DNA of 64,000 nt from Nitratireductor basaltis (GTDB lineage Bacteria; Pseudomonadota; Alphaproteobacteria; Rhizobiales; Rhizobiaceae). The DNA is taken from positions 372,001-436,000 of the forward strand of contig NZ_JMQM01000001.1 of assembly GCF_000733725.1 (NCBI RefSeq). The letters are read 5' to 3'. This document shows, piece by piece, positions 17,613 to 26,766 of the stretch (its first letter is position 1; each line of letters begins with the position of its first letter). The position numbers and the translations under genes are program-made. Under the pieces are notes generated by a model. The model did no database searches. It saw nothing but the letters and a program-made list of their open reading frames with translations, and had not been told where the DNA came from.

Positions 17613-19115
17613 ATGATCGCTCAGCTGGCGGACGGCTTCATCGCGCTCGCGCAACCATTGACTTTCCTGCACCTGATAGGCGGTTTTCTGCTCGGGCTCT
17701 TTTTCGGTGCGATACCCGGACTGACAGCAACGCTTGCAATCGCGCTTCTGCTGCCGTTCACATTCGGCATGGATGTGGCCGACGCGCTTGTCATGGTAGC
17801 CGGCATTTACATGGCGGGCATCTATTCCGGATCGATCACCGGCATAACGCTGAACATTCCCGGAGCACCCTCGGGCGCGATCACGACGCTTGACGGTCAT
17901 GCTCTCATGAAGAGGGGTGAGGGGACGCAGGCACTTGGCATGAGTGCGCTTGCCTCGGCCATTGGCGGGCTCGTTGGCGTGATCATACTGATCGCACTCG
18001 CGCAGCCGGTCAGCGCGCTTGCCCTCCAGTTTCAGACGCCGGACAAGTTCTCGCTCGTCCTGCTTGCAGTCGTCACCGTGACCATTGTCGCCTCGGGTCC
18101 TCTGATCAAGGCGATGATGGCCATGGCGCTGGGACTGATGATCTCGACCGTGGGCATAGATCCGATGGTGCCGGTGGGGCGTTTCGACTTCGGCAGCTAC
18201 CATCTGGTGGAAGGCATCAGCCTGCTACCGGCAGTCATTGGTCTCTTTGCCGTTTGCGAATTGATCGCGCAGTCTTCGATCCCGGCGAATGTAGGGAAGG
18301 CTGTTGCCGTTGCCGCCATAGAGCGGCCAAGACGCCGGGATTTTCTACCGAGCCGCGCGAAGATCCGCGAGGTGGGCCTCTTCACCTTTCTGAAGAGCGC
18401 GATTATCGGCGTGTTGATCGGCATGTTGCCGGGCGGCGGAGCTTCAATGGCCTCGTTCATCGCCTATGCCGAAGCCAAGCGCGGATCACGCACGCCAGAG
18501 GTGTTCGGCGAGGGATCCTATGAGGGGCTGGCCGCATCGGAATCGGCCAACAACGCCATGTGTGGTGGTGCGGTCATTCCGCTTTTGACCATGGGCATTC
18601 CGGGCGATGCGGTGACGGCCATCATCTTTGGTGTTCTCCTGATCCATGGCTTGGTGCCGGGCCCGGCTCTGCTGGCAGGTAATTTCCACGTCATCGCGCC
18701 GATGTTTGCTGCGCTCTTCGTTGCCTCGATCTTCGTGTTTCTCTCGGTGCTGGCTTTCGGCCCGATCTATCTGCGCCTATCACAGATCAATCGCGGCTTC
18801 CTCTACGCCTTCATCGCAATGATCTCGATGGTCGGCGTTTACGCTTCATCATATTCTGTTTTCCAGATGTGGATGGCGCTGGCGATTGGCGTGCTTGCGT
18901 TCCTGCTTCGCAGGTTTGGCTATCCCGTCGTCCCGGCCCTGATGGGCATCATACTTGGTCCCTATCTGGAAGAGTTCCTCCGGCGCTCGCTGATCGTTTC
19001 CGAAGGCAATCCGACAGTCTTCCTGCGTAGCCCTGCGAGTGTGGTGCTGCTTGTGCTGACAGTGCTGTTTGTGTGGCTGTTGCGCCTGAGGCCGCTCCTG
19101 AAGGCAAAGGCGTAA
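17613..19115 (+). CDS. TTT transporter large membrane subunit (TctA family)
   Basis: 500 residues, about 12 helices. Family motifs: GAIPGLTATLAIALLLPFTF, LNIPGAPSGAITTLDGHALM, MLPGGGASMASFIAYAEAKR, ASESANNAMCGGAVIP and MGIPGDAVTAIIFGVLL. It is the channel subunit of TTT transporter 2 and the last gene of the ThDP enzyme/TTT operon. Its sequence differs clearly from the TctA at 7237, so the two systems are not a recent duplication and probably carry different acids. Confidence 0.93.
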   Translation: MIAQLADGFIALAQPLTFLHLIGGFLLGLFFGAIPGLTATLAIALLLPFTFGMDVADALVMVAGIYMAGIYSGSITGITLNIPGAPSGAITTLDGHALMKRGEGTQALGMSALASAIGGLVGVIILIALAQPVSALALQFQTPDKFSLVLLAVVTVTIVASGPLIKAMMAMALGLMISTVGIDPMVPVGRFDFGSYHLVEGISLLPAVIGLFAVCELIAQSSIPANVGKAVAVAAIERPRRRDFLPSRAKIREVGLFTFLKSAIIGVLIGMLPGGGASMASFIAYAEAKRGSRTPEVFGEGSYEGLAASESANNAMCGGAVIPLLTMGIPGDAVTAIIFGVLLIHGLVPGPALLAGNFHVIAPMFAALFVASIFVFLSVLAFGPIYLRLSQINRGFLYAFIAMISMVGVYASSYSVFQMWMALAIGVLAFLLRRFGYPVVPALMGIILGPYLEEFLRRSLIVSEGNPTVFLRSPASVVLLVLTVLFVWLLRLRPLLKAKA

Positions 19116-19378
19116 TCTTTGTGTAACGGGGTGCAGGGGCCGCGCCGCGGGTGATCTGAGCTGCTGTTCGACCGGGTAGTTCGCACGCCTTGTCGGCAGG
19201 TTCGACCCATCAATCATGCGCGCGGCGACCCGGTCCCAGCGATGGCTGGGGCTGTCGTGTCGGTCATGCCGTGGATTTCGCGACTGCACGCTCGCAAGCC
19301 TTCCTTCTTCAACGCAACGCGACACGCCGCTCAGCTTCAGCTGAGACGAAAAAAGCACGCGCGGGCTTGACTCCATAT
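19116..19378. other. Intergenic region without a convincing gene
   Basis: Gap between TctA 2 and the dehydratase gene. Apart from two small hairpins (CCCAGC-GATG-GCTGGG at 19235-19250 and CTCAGCT-TC-AGCTGAG near 19330-19345) I see no gene, no clear terminator and no RNA gene. Long minus-strand frames cross it but have no coding character. Confidence 0.4.
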
Positions 19379-19393
19379 AATTAAGGATTAATT
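19379..19393. promoter_or_regulatory. Candidate operator upstream of the sugar operon
   Basis: AATTAA-GGA-TTAATT is a perfect 6-bp inverted repeat with a 3-base spacer, in the only AT-rich stretch of the gap and 25 bases before the GTG start at 19419. TTGACT (19367-19372) and TATAAT (19376-19381) lie close by but are not at promoter spacing to each other. The GntR regulator encoded at the end of this operon (24946) is the natural candidate to bind here. Confidence 0.4.
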
Positions 19394-19418
19394 GTATGAT
19401 GAATAAGGGAGGAGCATC

Positions 19419-20591
19419 GTGCAAATTACAGCCATCCGGGCATTCGTGTGCAATGCCGAGATGAGAAACTGGGTTTTCGTCCGCGTGGACACCGATGTCC
19501 CTGGCCTCTTTGGCTGGGGCGAAGCGACACTTGAATGGAAAACCCGAGCTGTCGTTGGTGCGATCGAAGACCTCGAGCCGCTCCTGATCGGACAGGATCC
19601 GCGGGACATCGAGCAGTGTTTCCAGATCATGACGCGCCACGGCTTCTGGCGGATGGGTGTCCTTGGAATGTCGGCCATCAGCGGCATAGAAATCGCCCTG
19701 TGGGACATTCTCGGCAAGTCGCTCGATACGCCTGTCTGGCGACTGCTCGGGGGGAAAGTCAGAGACCGGCTGCGGACCTATACCCATCTCGGATTGGGCA
19801 ACATGAATTCGGTCTACGAGACCGAAGGAGTTGATGAATTCGCCGAGAAAGGTGCTGCAGTGGTGGCTGCGGGATACACCGCGGTGAAGGTCGTCTCCAT
19901 TCCCTATTGCCACTATATCGCTCCAACCCGGCTGATAGATCAGGTGGGTGCCTCTATGGACGCGCTGCGCGCAGCCGTCGGACCGGATATCGACATCATG
20001 GTCGACTTCCATGGTCGACCCGCTTCGCTTTCACTGGCGCGCGATTTCCTGAAGGCGCTGGAACCCGGTCGTCCGCTTTTTGCAGAGGAGCCGGTACCCC
20101 CGGAGCAGGGGGATAATCTGGCCGAGCTTACACGCACCTCATCCGTGACCATTGCCGCAGGCGAGCGGCTGATCGGGCGCGGCGCATTCGAAGATGCCGT
20201 TCGCAAACGCGCCTTCCACATCGCTCAGCCCGACATCTGTCATGTCGGTGGGCTTGGCGAGGCGAAGAAGGTTGCTGCCATCTGCGAGACCGCGGGGATT
20301 GGTGTCGCTCCACATAATCCGCTTGGGCCGATCGCGGGTATTGCAGCCCTACATTTCGGCGTATCGACGCCAAACCACATCATCCAGGAAGAAATGGTTG
20401 GCGCTGTTCCCTGGTATGATGACGTGGTCACATGGCCGATTGTGCGCAGGGCCGGCTACTGGGACCTGCCCGAGAAGCCGGGTCTCGGCCTGGAAGTGAA
20501 CGAAGCTGAGCTGGCGCGCCATCCCTTCAAGCAGGAAGTCTTGCATACACGCAATGCCGTCCTTCCTGATGGCACGATCGTGGATTGGTGA
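19419..20591 (+). CDS. Mandelate racemase/muconate lactonizing enzyme family; galactonate dehydratase-like (DgoD-like)
   Basis: 390 residues from GTG 19419 (GGGAGGAG just upstream). The enolase-superfamily barrel carries the GalD catalytic set at matching spacing: D196 and H198 in VDFHGR, E223 in AEEPV, E249 in AAGERL and H299 in VAPHNPLGP. DgoD has D183/H185/E209/E235/H285, the same intervals. It should dehydrate an aldonate (D-galactonate or a relative such as L-fuconate or arabinonate) to a 2-keto-3-deoxy acid. It opens an operon with an SDR, a sugar ABC transporter and an aldose epimerase, consistent with an oxidative sugar pathway. Confidence 0.85.
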   Translation: MQITAIRAFVCNAEMRNWVFVRVDTDVPGLFGWGEATLEWKTRAVVGAIEDLEPLLIGQDPRDIEQCFQIMTRHGFWRMGVLGMSAISGIEIALWDILGKSLDTPVWRLLGGKVRDRLRTYTHLGLGNMNSVYETEGVDEFAEKGAAVVAAGYTAVKVVSIPYCHYIAPTRLIDQVGASMDALRAAVGPDIDIMVDFHGRPASLSLARDFLKALEPGRPLFAEEPVPPEQGDNLAELTRTSSVTIAAGERLIGRGAFEDAVRKRAFHIAQPDICHVGGLGEAKKVAAICETAGIGVAPHNPLGPIAGIAALHFGVSTPNHIIQEEMVGAVPWYDDVVTWPIVRRAGYWDLPEKPGLGLEVNEAELARHPFKQEVLHTRNAVLPDGTIVDW

Positions 20592-20592
20592 C

Positions 20593-21354
20593 ATGGCGGG
20601 GCGGTTGGAGCAAAAGGTCGCGATCGTCACAGGTGCTGGGCAAGGGATCGGCGCGGCAATCGCGCGGGCCTTCGCGGCAGAAGGCGCGAATGTTGTCGTG
20701 GCAGAGCTCAATGCCGTGACGGGCCAGGCTGTTGCCGACGAGATAGGTGGCATCTTCGTCGAAACGGACGTTACGAAGCAGGTCCACGTTGACGCTGTGG
20801 TTGCGGCCACGACCGAAGCGTTCGGACGGATCGACATTCTCGTCAACAACGCAGGGGCAAATGTCTTTCACCGGCCCCATGAGATGCCGCGAACGGAATG
20901 GGCGCGGTGCATGGCGCTGGATCTCGAAGCCTGTTGGGCCATGAGTGAAGCGGTACTTTCACCCATGCGCAGACAGGGCGGCGGATCCATCATCAACATT
21001 GCCAGTACGCATGGCTTCAAGATCATTCCGGCGACATTTCCCTATCCGGTTGCCAAGCACGGCCTCATCGGTCTCACGCGATCCCTGGGCATCGAATATG
21101 CAGCAGAGGGGCTGCGGGTGAACGCAATTGCGCCGGGCTATATCGATACCGAGATCGCCCGCGACTACTGGGCGAATTTCGCTGATCCGGGTGCGGAGCG
21201 ACGTCGGGCGGAGGAACTTCATCCGCCAAGGCGGATCGGCACTCCGGAAGAAGTCGCCATGACAGCAGTGTTTCTGGCCTCGGACGAGGCCCCATTCATC
21301 AACGCCGAAACCATCGTCATCGATGGTGGGAGGTCGGCGCTGTACCACGACTGA
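20593..21354 (+). CDS. SDR-family sugar/polyol dehydrogenase
   Basis: 253 residues from ATG 20593, one base after the dehydratase stop. Classical SDR marks: VTGAGQGIG (cofactor loop), NNAG, the catalytic Ser of INIAST, YPVAK (Tyr-x3-Lys) and NAIAPGYIDTE. It likely oxidises the imported aldose to its lactone, or a 2-keto-3-deoxy intermediate, with NAD(P). Position between the aldonate dehydratase and the transporter supports the first option, since aldose 1-epimerase is in the same operon; substrate not fixed by sequence. Confidence 0.85.
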   Translation: MAGRLEQKVAIVTGAGQGIGAAIARAFAAEGANVVVAELNAVTGQAVADEIGGIFVETDVTKQVHVDAVVAATTEAFGRIDILVNNAGANVFHRPHEMPRTEWARCMALDLEACWAMSEAVLSPMRRQGGGSIINIASTHGFKIIPATFPYPVAKHGLIGLTRSLGIEYAAEGLRVNAIAPGYIDTEIARDYWANFADPGAERRRAEELHPPRRIGTPEEVAMTAVFLASDEAPFINAETIVIDGGRSALYHD

Positions 21355-21380
21355 ACTTCGAAAACTTCAGGGAGGAAAAC

Positions 21381-22355
21381 ATGAAACTACACCTTATGAC
21401 CGCTGCCTGCGCAGCGACGATGCTCGCCGTTCCGGCCGCAAATGCCCAGGACGATATCAAGATCGGCTACATCAACAAGATGGGTGATCATCCATGGTTC
21501 GTGGCGGAAGTGGCTGGTGCCAAGGAAGCTGCGGAGGCAGGCGGTGCCGCGTTTGTGAGCCAGGATGTGCAGTTCAATGCCGATCTGACGATCACCACGC
21601 TCGATACCATGATCGGCGACGGTGTGGATGGTATCGCCATCGTGGTGCCGGACCGCGCCTTGGGCCCGATCGTGGCCGCCAGAGCCGCCGAAGCCGGCGT
21701 CCCCATCATCGCCGTCGATGACGACATCGAGGACGAGGCCGGCAATCCGGTGCCCTATGTAGGGCTGAACGCCTTCGCCATCGGCGAGCAGGTGGGCGCG
21801 GAGCTTGCAAAGCTGTATCAGGAAAAGGGATGGGAGAAGGGGTCAGTCGGTATCGTTTCGATCGAAGACCGCAAGGCCGACACCTGCATGCAGCGCAACG
21901 GTGGTGCGGAGAAAGCGCTGCTCGAAAATTCCGATCTGGGTGAAGATCAGATCATCCGGGCTGCCTATGACAACACGATGGTCAACGCCATCGACGTCAT
22001 GACGACGACGCTGACCGCCAATCCGCAATATGACCACTGGATCTTCTACGCCTGCAATGATGACGGTGTTCTGGGCGCTGCGCGGGCAATGGAGAATTCC
22101 AATTATCCCGCAGAGAACGGCATCGGCATCGGCATTGATGGCAGCCGCGCCTGTGATGCTTTCGGGAATGGTCGGGAGTCTGCGTTCAAGGGAACGATGT
22201 GGCTGAACTCCGAAAACCACGGCCGGGATGCGGTCAACCTGCTGCTCAAGAAGATCAAGGACGGCACCGAACTTCCGGAGGCCACATATTCCGATCCGGA
22301 ATTCGTGACCCTTGAGAATTTCGGCGACTACAAGAGCAAGCTCTGCAGCTCGTAA
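21381..22355 (+). CDS. Sugar ABC transporter periplasmic binding protein (ribose/arabinose type)
   Basis: 324 residues with a signal peptide (1-22, ending ANA). The mature part starts DDIKIGYINKMGDHPWF, the usual start of type-I periplasmic binding proteins; VPDRALGPIV, VPIIAVDDDIED and GSVGIVSIEDRKADTC resemble L-arabinose-binding AraF. It delivers a monosaccharide to the ATPase/permease pair encoded next. Two Cys pairs (TCMQRN and FYACND) may be ordinary. GGGAGG precedes the start. Confidence 0.88.
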   Translation: MKLHLMTAACAATMLAVPAANAQDDIKIGYINKMGDHPWFVAEVAGAKEAAEAGGAAFVSQDVQFNADLTITTLDTMIGDGVDGIAIVVPDRALGPIVAARAAEAGVPIIAVDDDIEDEAGNPVPYVGLNAFAIGEQVGAELAKLYQEKGWEKGSVGIVSIEDRKADTCMQRNGGAEKALLENSDLGEDQIIRAAYDNTMVNAIDVMTTTLTANPQYDHWIFYACNDDGVLGAARAMENSNYPAENGIGIGIDGSRACDAFGNGRESAFKGTMWLNSENHGRDAVNLLLKKIKDGTELPEATYSDPEFVTLENFGDYKSKLCSS

Positions 22356-22361
22356 GCACGT

Positions 22362-22396
22362 GCCGGATGGCCCTTGTGCCATCCGGCTTTCTCTTC
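22362..22396 (+). terminator. Intra-operon stem-loop with short T-rich tail
   Basis: Perfect 10-bp stem GCCGGATGGC (22362-22371) with GCCATCCGGC (22378-22387), 6-base loop, then TTTCTCTTC. It lies between the binding-protein and ATPase genes of one operon, so it probably attenuates readthrough and stabilises the upstream message instead of ending the operon outright. Confidence 0.7.
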
Positions 22397-22415
22397 AATA
22401 TCCGCGGAGGCAGAA

Positions 22416-23951
22416 ATGGGAACCCCGTTCCTCAGGACGGAAGGGCTCACCAAGCATTTCGGGCCAGTGCATGCCCTTTCCGACGTCTCTCTTGATGTCA
22501 GGGAAGGCGAAGTGCTGGCGCTGGTTGGTGAAAATGGAGCTGGCAAATCCACGCTGATGCGCCTGCTTGAAGGCGTTCATCCGCCAAGCCGCGGCACTAT
22601 CCGTATCCGTGGCGAGAGCGTGCAATTCGCGCAGCCGCGTGAGTCACATGCGGCAGGTATCCGTGTCATTCACCAGGAGCCGGAGATCGTTCCCGATCTG
22701 ACGGTCGCGGAGAACATCTTCGCCGGCGATTTGCCGCGAAGGGGGAAGTATTTCCTCGATTGGACCACGCTGAACGCAAAGACCGTTTCCCTGCTCGAGA
22801 CGTTCGGCATGACAGGCGAACTGAGGCCGGGTCAGATGTGCAGTGGGCTCGGGCCGGCCCAACGCCAGATGATCGAGATCATGCGCGCGGTGCAGGCTGG
22901 CGGCCAGCTTATCGCGTTCGATGAACCGACTTCATCTTTGACTGACGAGGAAGCGCAGCGCCTGTTCACCATCATCGACCGCCTGCGAGGCGAGGGCGTG
23001 GCGGTGATCTATATTTCACACCGCCTCGCGGAAATCACGCAGCTGGCCGACAGGGTGGCGGTGCTTCGTGACGGCCAGCTGGTCGATGACCTTCCCGCAG
23101 AAGGCATCACCGAAGAGAAGATCACCCGGCTGATGGTCGGGCGACCGCTCTCGGACATGTTTCCCGAGCGCTCACCCAATCAGGGCGATGTTGTTCTGGA
23201 GGTTGCCGATCTCTCGACGGATCATGTGAGCGACATTTCCTTCAAGCTGCATCGCGGCGAGGTGCTGGGCATTGGTGGCCTCATCGGGGCGGGGCGCTCC
23301 GAGCTGGCGAAAGGCATCTTCGGCTTCCATCGGCGGACCGGGGGCACGGTTCTGCTTGATGGGCACCAGCTTCCCTCTGGTGATACGGCGGCGGCCATCG
23401 CGGCGGGCATCGGCTTTGCGCCCGAGGACCGCAAGGATGAAGCCCTGCTCCTGCTTCAGACCATTCTGGAGAATGCGGTTCTCTGTGTGCCGGAGAAGGT
23501 TTCCACCAAGGGCTTCTTCGATCGTCGCAAGGCGCTGAACCTGATCGGGAAAATCTCTCGCCAGATGCGGCTGAAGGCATCTTCTCTCGATGCTCCGATC
23601 ACATCGCTTTCCGGCGGCAATCAGCAGAAGGTTGTCCTGACGCGCTGGCTTGCCTGCGACCTTAAGGTCCTCATCCTAGATGAACCGACGCGTGGCATCG
23701 ATGTGGGTGCGCGTTCGGAGATCTACGAGCTCATTCGAACACTCACCGATACCCGTGGCCTGGGGGTCATCGTGATTTCGTCGGAGATGCCCGAGCTCAT
23801 CGGCCTGTCGGACCGCATCCTCGTGATGGCCGACGGTCGCATCAACGCCGAGCTCGATAAGAACGACATCTCGGAAGAACGTATCATGGCAGCGGCTATT
23901 CCGCACGGCGCGAGGCAGGCTGCTGCAGGAACGGAAGGATTGGCACGATGA
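22416..23951 (+). CDS. Sugar ABC transporter ATP-binding protein (RbsA/AraG type, two NBDs)
   Basis: 511 residues from ATG 22416 (GCGGAGG upstream). Two fused nucleotide-binding domains: the first with Walker A GENGAGKST (38-46) and Walker B AFDEPTSSL; the second with a degenerate Walker A (GLIGAGRSE), signature LSGGNQQKV and Walker B LILDEPTRGID. The lost Lys in the second P-loop is normal for this family. In the first domain the signature is the family's variant form (GLGPAQRQM). It drives sugar uptake through the permease encoded next, whose gene overlaps it by 4 bases. Confidence 0.93.
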   Translation: MGTPFLRTEGLTKHFGPVHALSDVSLDVREGEVLALVGENGAGKSTLMRLLEGVHPPSRGTIRIRGESVQFAQPRESHAAGIRVIHQEPEIVPDLTVAENIFAGDLPRRGKYFLDWTTLNAKTVSLLETFGMTGELRPGQMCSGLGPAQRQMIEIMRAVQAGGQLIAFDEPTSSLTDEEAQRLFTIIDRLRGEGVAVIYISHRLAEITQLADRVAVLRDGQLVDDLPAEGITEEKITRLMVGRPLSDMFPERSPNQGDVVLEVADLSTDHVSDISFKLHRGEVLGIGGLIGAGRSELAKGIFGFHRRTGGTVLLDGHQLPSGDTAAAIAAGIGFAPEDRKDEALLLLQTILENAVLCVPEKVSTKGFFDRRKALNLIGKISRQMRLKASSLDAPITSLSGGNQQKVVLTRWLACDLKVLILDEPTRGIDVGARSEIYELIRTLTDTRGLGVIVISSEMPELIGLSDRILVMADGRINAELDKNDISEERIMAAAIPHGARQAAAGTEGLAR

Positions 23952-24937
23952 GTGTTGGATCGCTCGAACTAAACAATCGCGGAAATTTCATGCACCGGTT
24001 CGTGGAACGGGTCGGCATTCACAATATCAGTCTGTTGGTCGCGCTGATCGGCCTTCTCGTCATATTCGGCGCGCTCAGAGGAGACGTCTTCTTCTCCACG
24101 CGGAACCTGCTGAATATCGGCATGGGCGTGGCGATTCTTGGCGTGCTTGCGATTTCCCAGACCGGTGTCATCGTATCCGGCGGTCTCGATATTTCCGTGG
24201 GCTCGATCGTCGGGCTGACCACCGTCGCAACCGCAATGGCCATACAATCGACCGAGATGGCGGGGATGGGGCTGTTGGCCGGATTGGTGGTTGGCGGGCT
24301 GGCAGGTCTCGTGAACGGTCTGCTGGTCACCTATGGGCGCATCAATGCCGTCATCGTGACGCTCGGGACCATGGCGATCTTTCGTGGCATTGCGTTCATC
24401 CTCTCGGATGGTCAATCCATCTCGATCTTCAACGACACGTTCCGCTGGATCGGTACCGGCCGCATGCTTGGCTTGCCTATTCCAATCTGGATCCTGGTGC
24501 TTGTCGCCATCGGATTCTATGTCTTCATGCACAAGAGCATCGTGGGGCGGAACTATTATGCGATCGGCGGAAATCCGGTGGTCGCCCGCCTTTCTGGCCT
24601 CAGCATCCCGCGCTACCGTGTCGCGATCTATGTACTCTCTGGCGTAATGGCGGGTGTGGGCGGCATCCTCCTTGCTGCACGCACCGGTTCGGGACAGCCA
24701 ATCTCCGGTTCTGACGGCCTGGAGCTGGAAGCCATCACGGCAGCCTTTCTGGGCGGCTGCGCGATGCAAGGTGGTCGTGGTACCGTGGTCGGGGCGTTGC
24801 TTGGCGTTGCAATCATCGGTGTCTTGAACAACGGTATGATTCTTACTGCCGTGCCGACTTTCTACCAGATGCTGGCCAAGGGCACTTTGCTGATACTTGC
24901 GGTGTTCCTGGCGGAATACCGTCTGAACCGGAGCTGA
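23948..24937 (+). CDS. Sugar ABC transporter permease (RbsC/AraH type)
   Basis: 329 residues, eight to ten predicted helices; GGLDISVGSIVGL, GRINAVIVTLGTMAIFRG, GGNPVVARLSGL and AAFLGGCAMQGGRGT are the family's conserved segments. The start ATG 23948 overlaps the ATPase stop (ATGA). ATG 23990 is a possible later start that would remove a hydrophilic leader. It forms the homodimeric inner-membrane channel of the importer. Confidence 0.93.
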   Translation: MSVGSLELNNRGNFMHRFVERVGIHNISLLVALIGLLVIFGALRGDVFFSTRNLLNIGMGVAILGVLAISQTGVIVSGGLDISVGSIVGLTTVATAMAIQSTEMAGMGLLAGLVVGGLAGLVNGLLVTYGRINAVIVTLGTMAIFRGIAFILSDGQSISIFNDTFRWIGTGRMLGLPIPIWILVLVAIGFYVFMHKSIVGRNYYAIGGNPVVARLSGLSIPRYRVAIYVLSGVMAGVGGILLAARTGSGQPISGSDGLELEAITAAFLGGCAMQGGRGTVVGALLGVAIIGVLNNGMILTAVPTFYQMLAKGTLLILAVFLAEYRLNRS

Positions 24938-24945
24938 AACAGTCG

Positions 24946-25686
24946 ATGAACGTGCACAAGGTAAGCGAAACGCGGGCGGCCACACCCCGTCAAAGGGAGT
25001 TGGTCACCTCGACCTTGGCGCGGATGATCCTGTCGGGCGAAGTGCCGCCCGGCAGCAAGTTGCCGACGGAAGCCGAACTCGGAAAATCGATGGATGTCAG
25101 CCGGACGGTGCTTCGCGAATCCGTTCGCATGCTGGCGGGCAAGGGCCTGATTGAAAGCCGTCCGCGCATCGGGACCGTGGTTCTGCCTCCCAGCCGCTGG
25201 AATCATCTGGATGGAGATCTTCTGGCATGGCGTGAAAGCCTGCCACCGGATCTGAACTTCATCCGCTCCCTGACCGAGGCGAGGCAGGTCATAGAGCCCG
25301 CGGCTGCCGCAATGGCGGCAGAGCGTGCCGACGGGACGGATCTCGGCAGGATCCAGCGCGCATTCGATGCAATGCGTGCGGCCGATATCGCGGATATCGA
25401 TGCCGCCGTGACCGCTGACGAAGATTTCCACCTGGCAATCCTCGCGGCATCAAAGAACGAGATCTTCTCCAATTTCGGCGCAGTCATCGGAATGGCGCTG
25501 CGGATGAGCTTCCGGGTCACCACAACAGGTTCGGAAAATTATGCGGCTACTCTTGCCACCCATGGTGACGTGCTTGAAGCCATACGTATGCGTGAAGCAG
25601 ATACTGCACGCGACCTTATGGTGAAGCTGATCAATGTGGCCGCGTCCGACCTTGCGAGGATTGCAGGACGATACGAAGACCGGTGA
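24946..25686 (+). CDS. GntR-family regulator, FCD subfamily (DgoR-like)
   Basis: 246 residues. Winged helix in residues ~17-80 (SKLPTEAELGKSMDVSRTVL, then RESVRMLAGKGLIE) followed by SRWNHLDGDLLAW, a linker seen in galactonate-type regulators, and an FCD domain with DEDFHLAILAAS and THGDVLEAIRMRE carrying ligand/metal residues. Being co-transcribed with the galactonate-dehydratase-like operon, it probably represses that operon and responds to an aldonate or 2-keto-3-deoxy acid. The palindrome at 19379 is the candidate site. Confidence 0.88.
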   Translation: MNVHKVSETRAATPRQRELVTSTLARMILSGEVPPGSKLPTEAELGKSMDVSRTVLRESVRMLAGKGLIESRPRIGTVVLPPSRWNHLDGDLLAWRESLPPDLNFIRSLTEARQVIEPAAAAMAAERADGTDLGRIQRAFDAMRAADIADIDAAVTADEDFHLAILAASKNEIFSNFGAVIGMALRMSFRVTTTGSENYAATLATHGDVLEAIRMREADTARDLMVKLINVAASDLARIAGRYEDR

Positions 25687-25690
25687 GACG

Positions 25691-26560
25691 ATGACCAGGT
25701 CCTCCGTCATCACCCTCGAGAATGAAGCTTTGTCCCTGGGGCTAGCAGCAAAGCTGGGCGCCTCGGTCACCAGTCTGGAGTTTCTCGGTCGGGGGGAAAG
25801 GCGCCCAGTCCTGCTTGGGGGGGAACGTCCCGATTTGCGTGTCGAGGACAGCGCGTTGTTCCCCATGGCACCATTTGCCAACCGGGCGCGAGACAACGTG
25901 ATCGGGAGCGGCAATCATCGATACCGCCTGCAGCCCAATACGAGTGATCCTCTGGCGCTCCACGGTGTGGCATGGCAGCTTCCATGGGACATGGTCGAGC
26001 TCACGTCCACTTCGTGTCTACTCGAACTGGAGGTGACGGACGAATTTGTCTTCGGCTTCAAACTCGCCTATCGCATTGCGATATCCGGCTCCTCGGTCGA
26101 ATTCGAGCTGAAACTTGCAAACAGCAACGATCATTCCATCCCGGCGGGGCTCGGTTTACATCCCTATTTTCCCCGGCGCAGCGACACGACAATCCGGTTT
26201 CCAGCGCAGACGCTCTGGCCCGAAGGGCCCGGCCACCTTCCAACGGGCAGAATTCCCGTTCCGGCTGAATTCGATTTCTCTTCGCAGCGGCCTCTCCCGA
26301 ACAGATGGATCAATCATTGTTATTCGGGCTGGCAGGGCCACGCGCAGATAATCCAGCCCAGTCTGGGTTACAGCTTGGAGATGGTGGCGCTGAATGCCCA
26401 TTGCCTCATGCTTTATTCCGATCCGGAAAAAAACCGGTTCGCCTTGGAGCCACAGAGCCACGCCACCGGGGAAAACGGTCCTGGAGGTTCTGGAATGATG
26501 GATCTGCCAGGTGGTGACAGCAGCAGCCTCCACCTCAAGCTGGAATTGAGCGAGCTCTGA
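25691..26560 (+). CDS. Aldose 1-epimerase family protein
   Basis: 289 residues from ATG 25691, 4 bases after the GntR stop. Galactose-mutarotase fold marks: NRARDNVIGSGNHRY near residue 65, HGVAWQLPW (catalytic-type His), GLGLHPYFPR (second His) and a late FALEPQSHATG with the catalytic-type Glu. It interconverts alpha and beta anomers of the imported sugar so that a beta-specific dehydrogenase can act. Last gene of the sugar operon; about 200 bases of mostly non-coding DNA follow. Confidence 0.87.
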   Translation: MTRSSVITLENEALSLGLAAKLGASVTSLEFLGRGERRPVLLGGERPDLRVEDSALFPMAPFANRARDNVIGSGNHRYRLQPNTSDPLALHGVAWQLPWDMVELTSTSCLLELEVTDEFVFGFKLAYRIAISGSSVEFELKLANSNDHSIPAGLGLHPYFPRRSDTTIRFPAQTLWPEGPGHLPTGRIPVPAEFDFSSQRPLPNRWINHCYSGWQGHAQIIQPSLGYSLEMVALNAHCLMLYSDPEKNRFALEPQSHATGENGPGGSGMMDLPGGDSSSLHLKLELSEL

Positions 26561-26766
26561 AATCTGGCGGCCCGAACGCTCGGCACCAAGCGAGAGCATG
26601 TGGCGGGCCGGGAACCTGACACATCGTCCGCCGAAGCCTCCAGAAAACCTTTGGCGCTGTTCAGGTGCAAAGCCCGCAAGAGTTAATGTACAGGTGGCGG
26701 CAGCACTTCACTGCTGATAAGGGGGAAGAGGTCAGCACGCATTCGGCACAACTGACAGAACAGGAG

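Noticed and set aside
18849-20012. 387-codon minus-strand frame spanning the gap before the dehydratase
   Set aside because: Most of it is antisense to the dehydratase and TctA genes; low-complexity composition and no ribosome site.
26611-26640. GGAAC upstream of the heme oxygenase as an EcfG (general stress sigma) -35 box
   Set aside because: No CGTT follows at 16-17 bases, so the promoter match fails.
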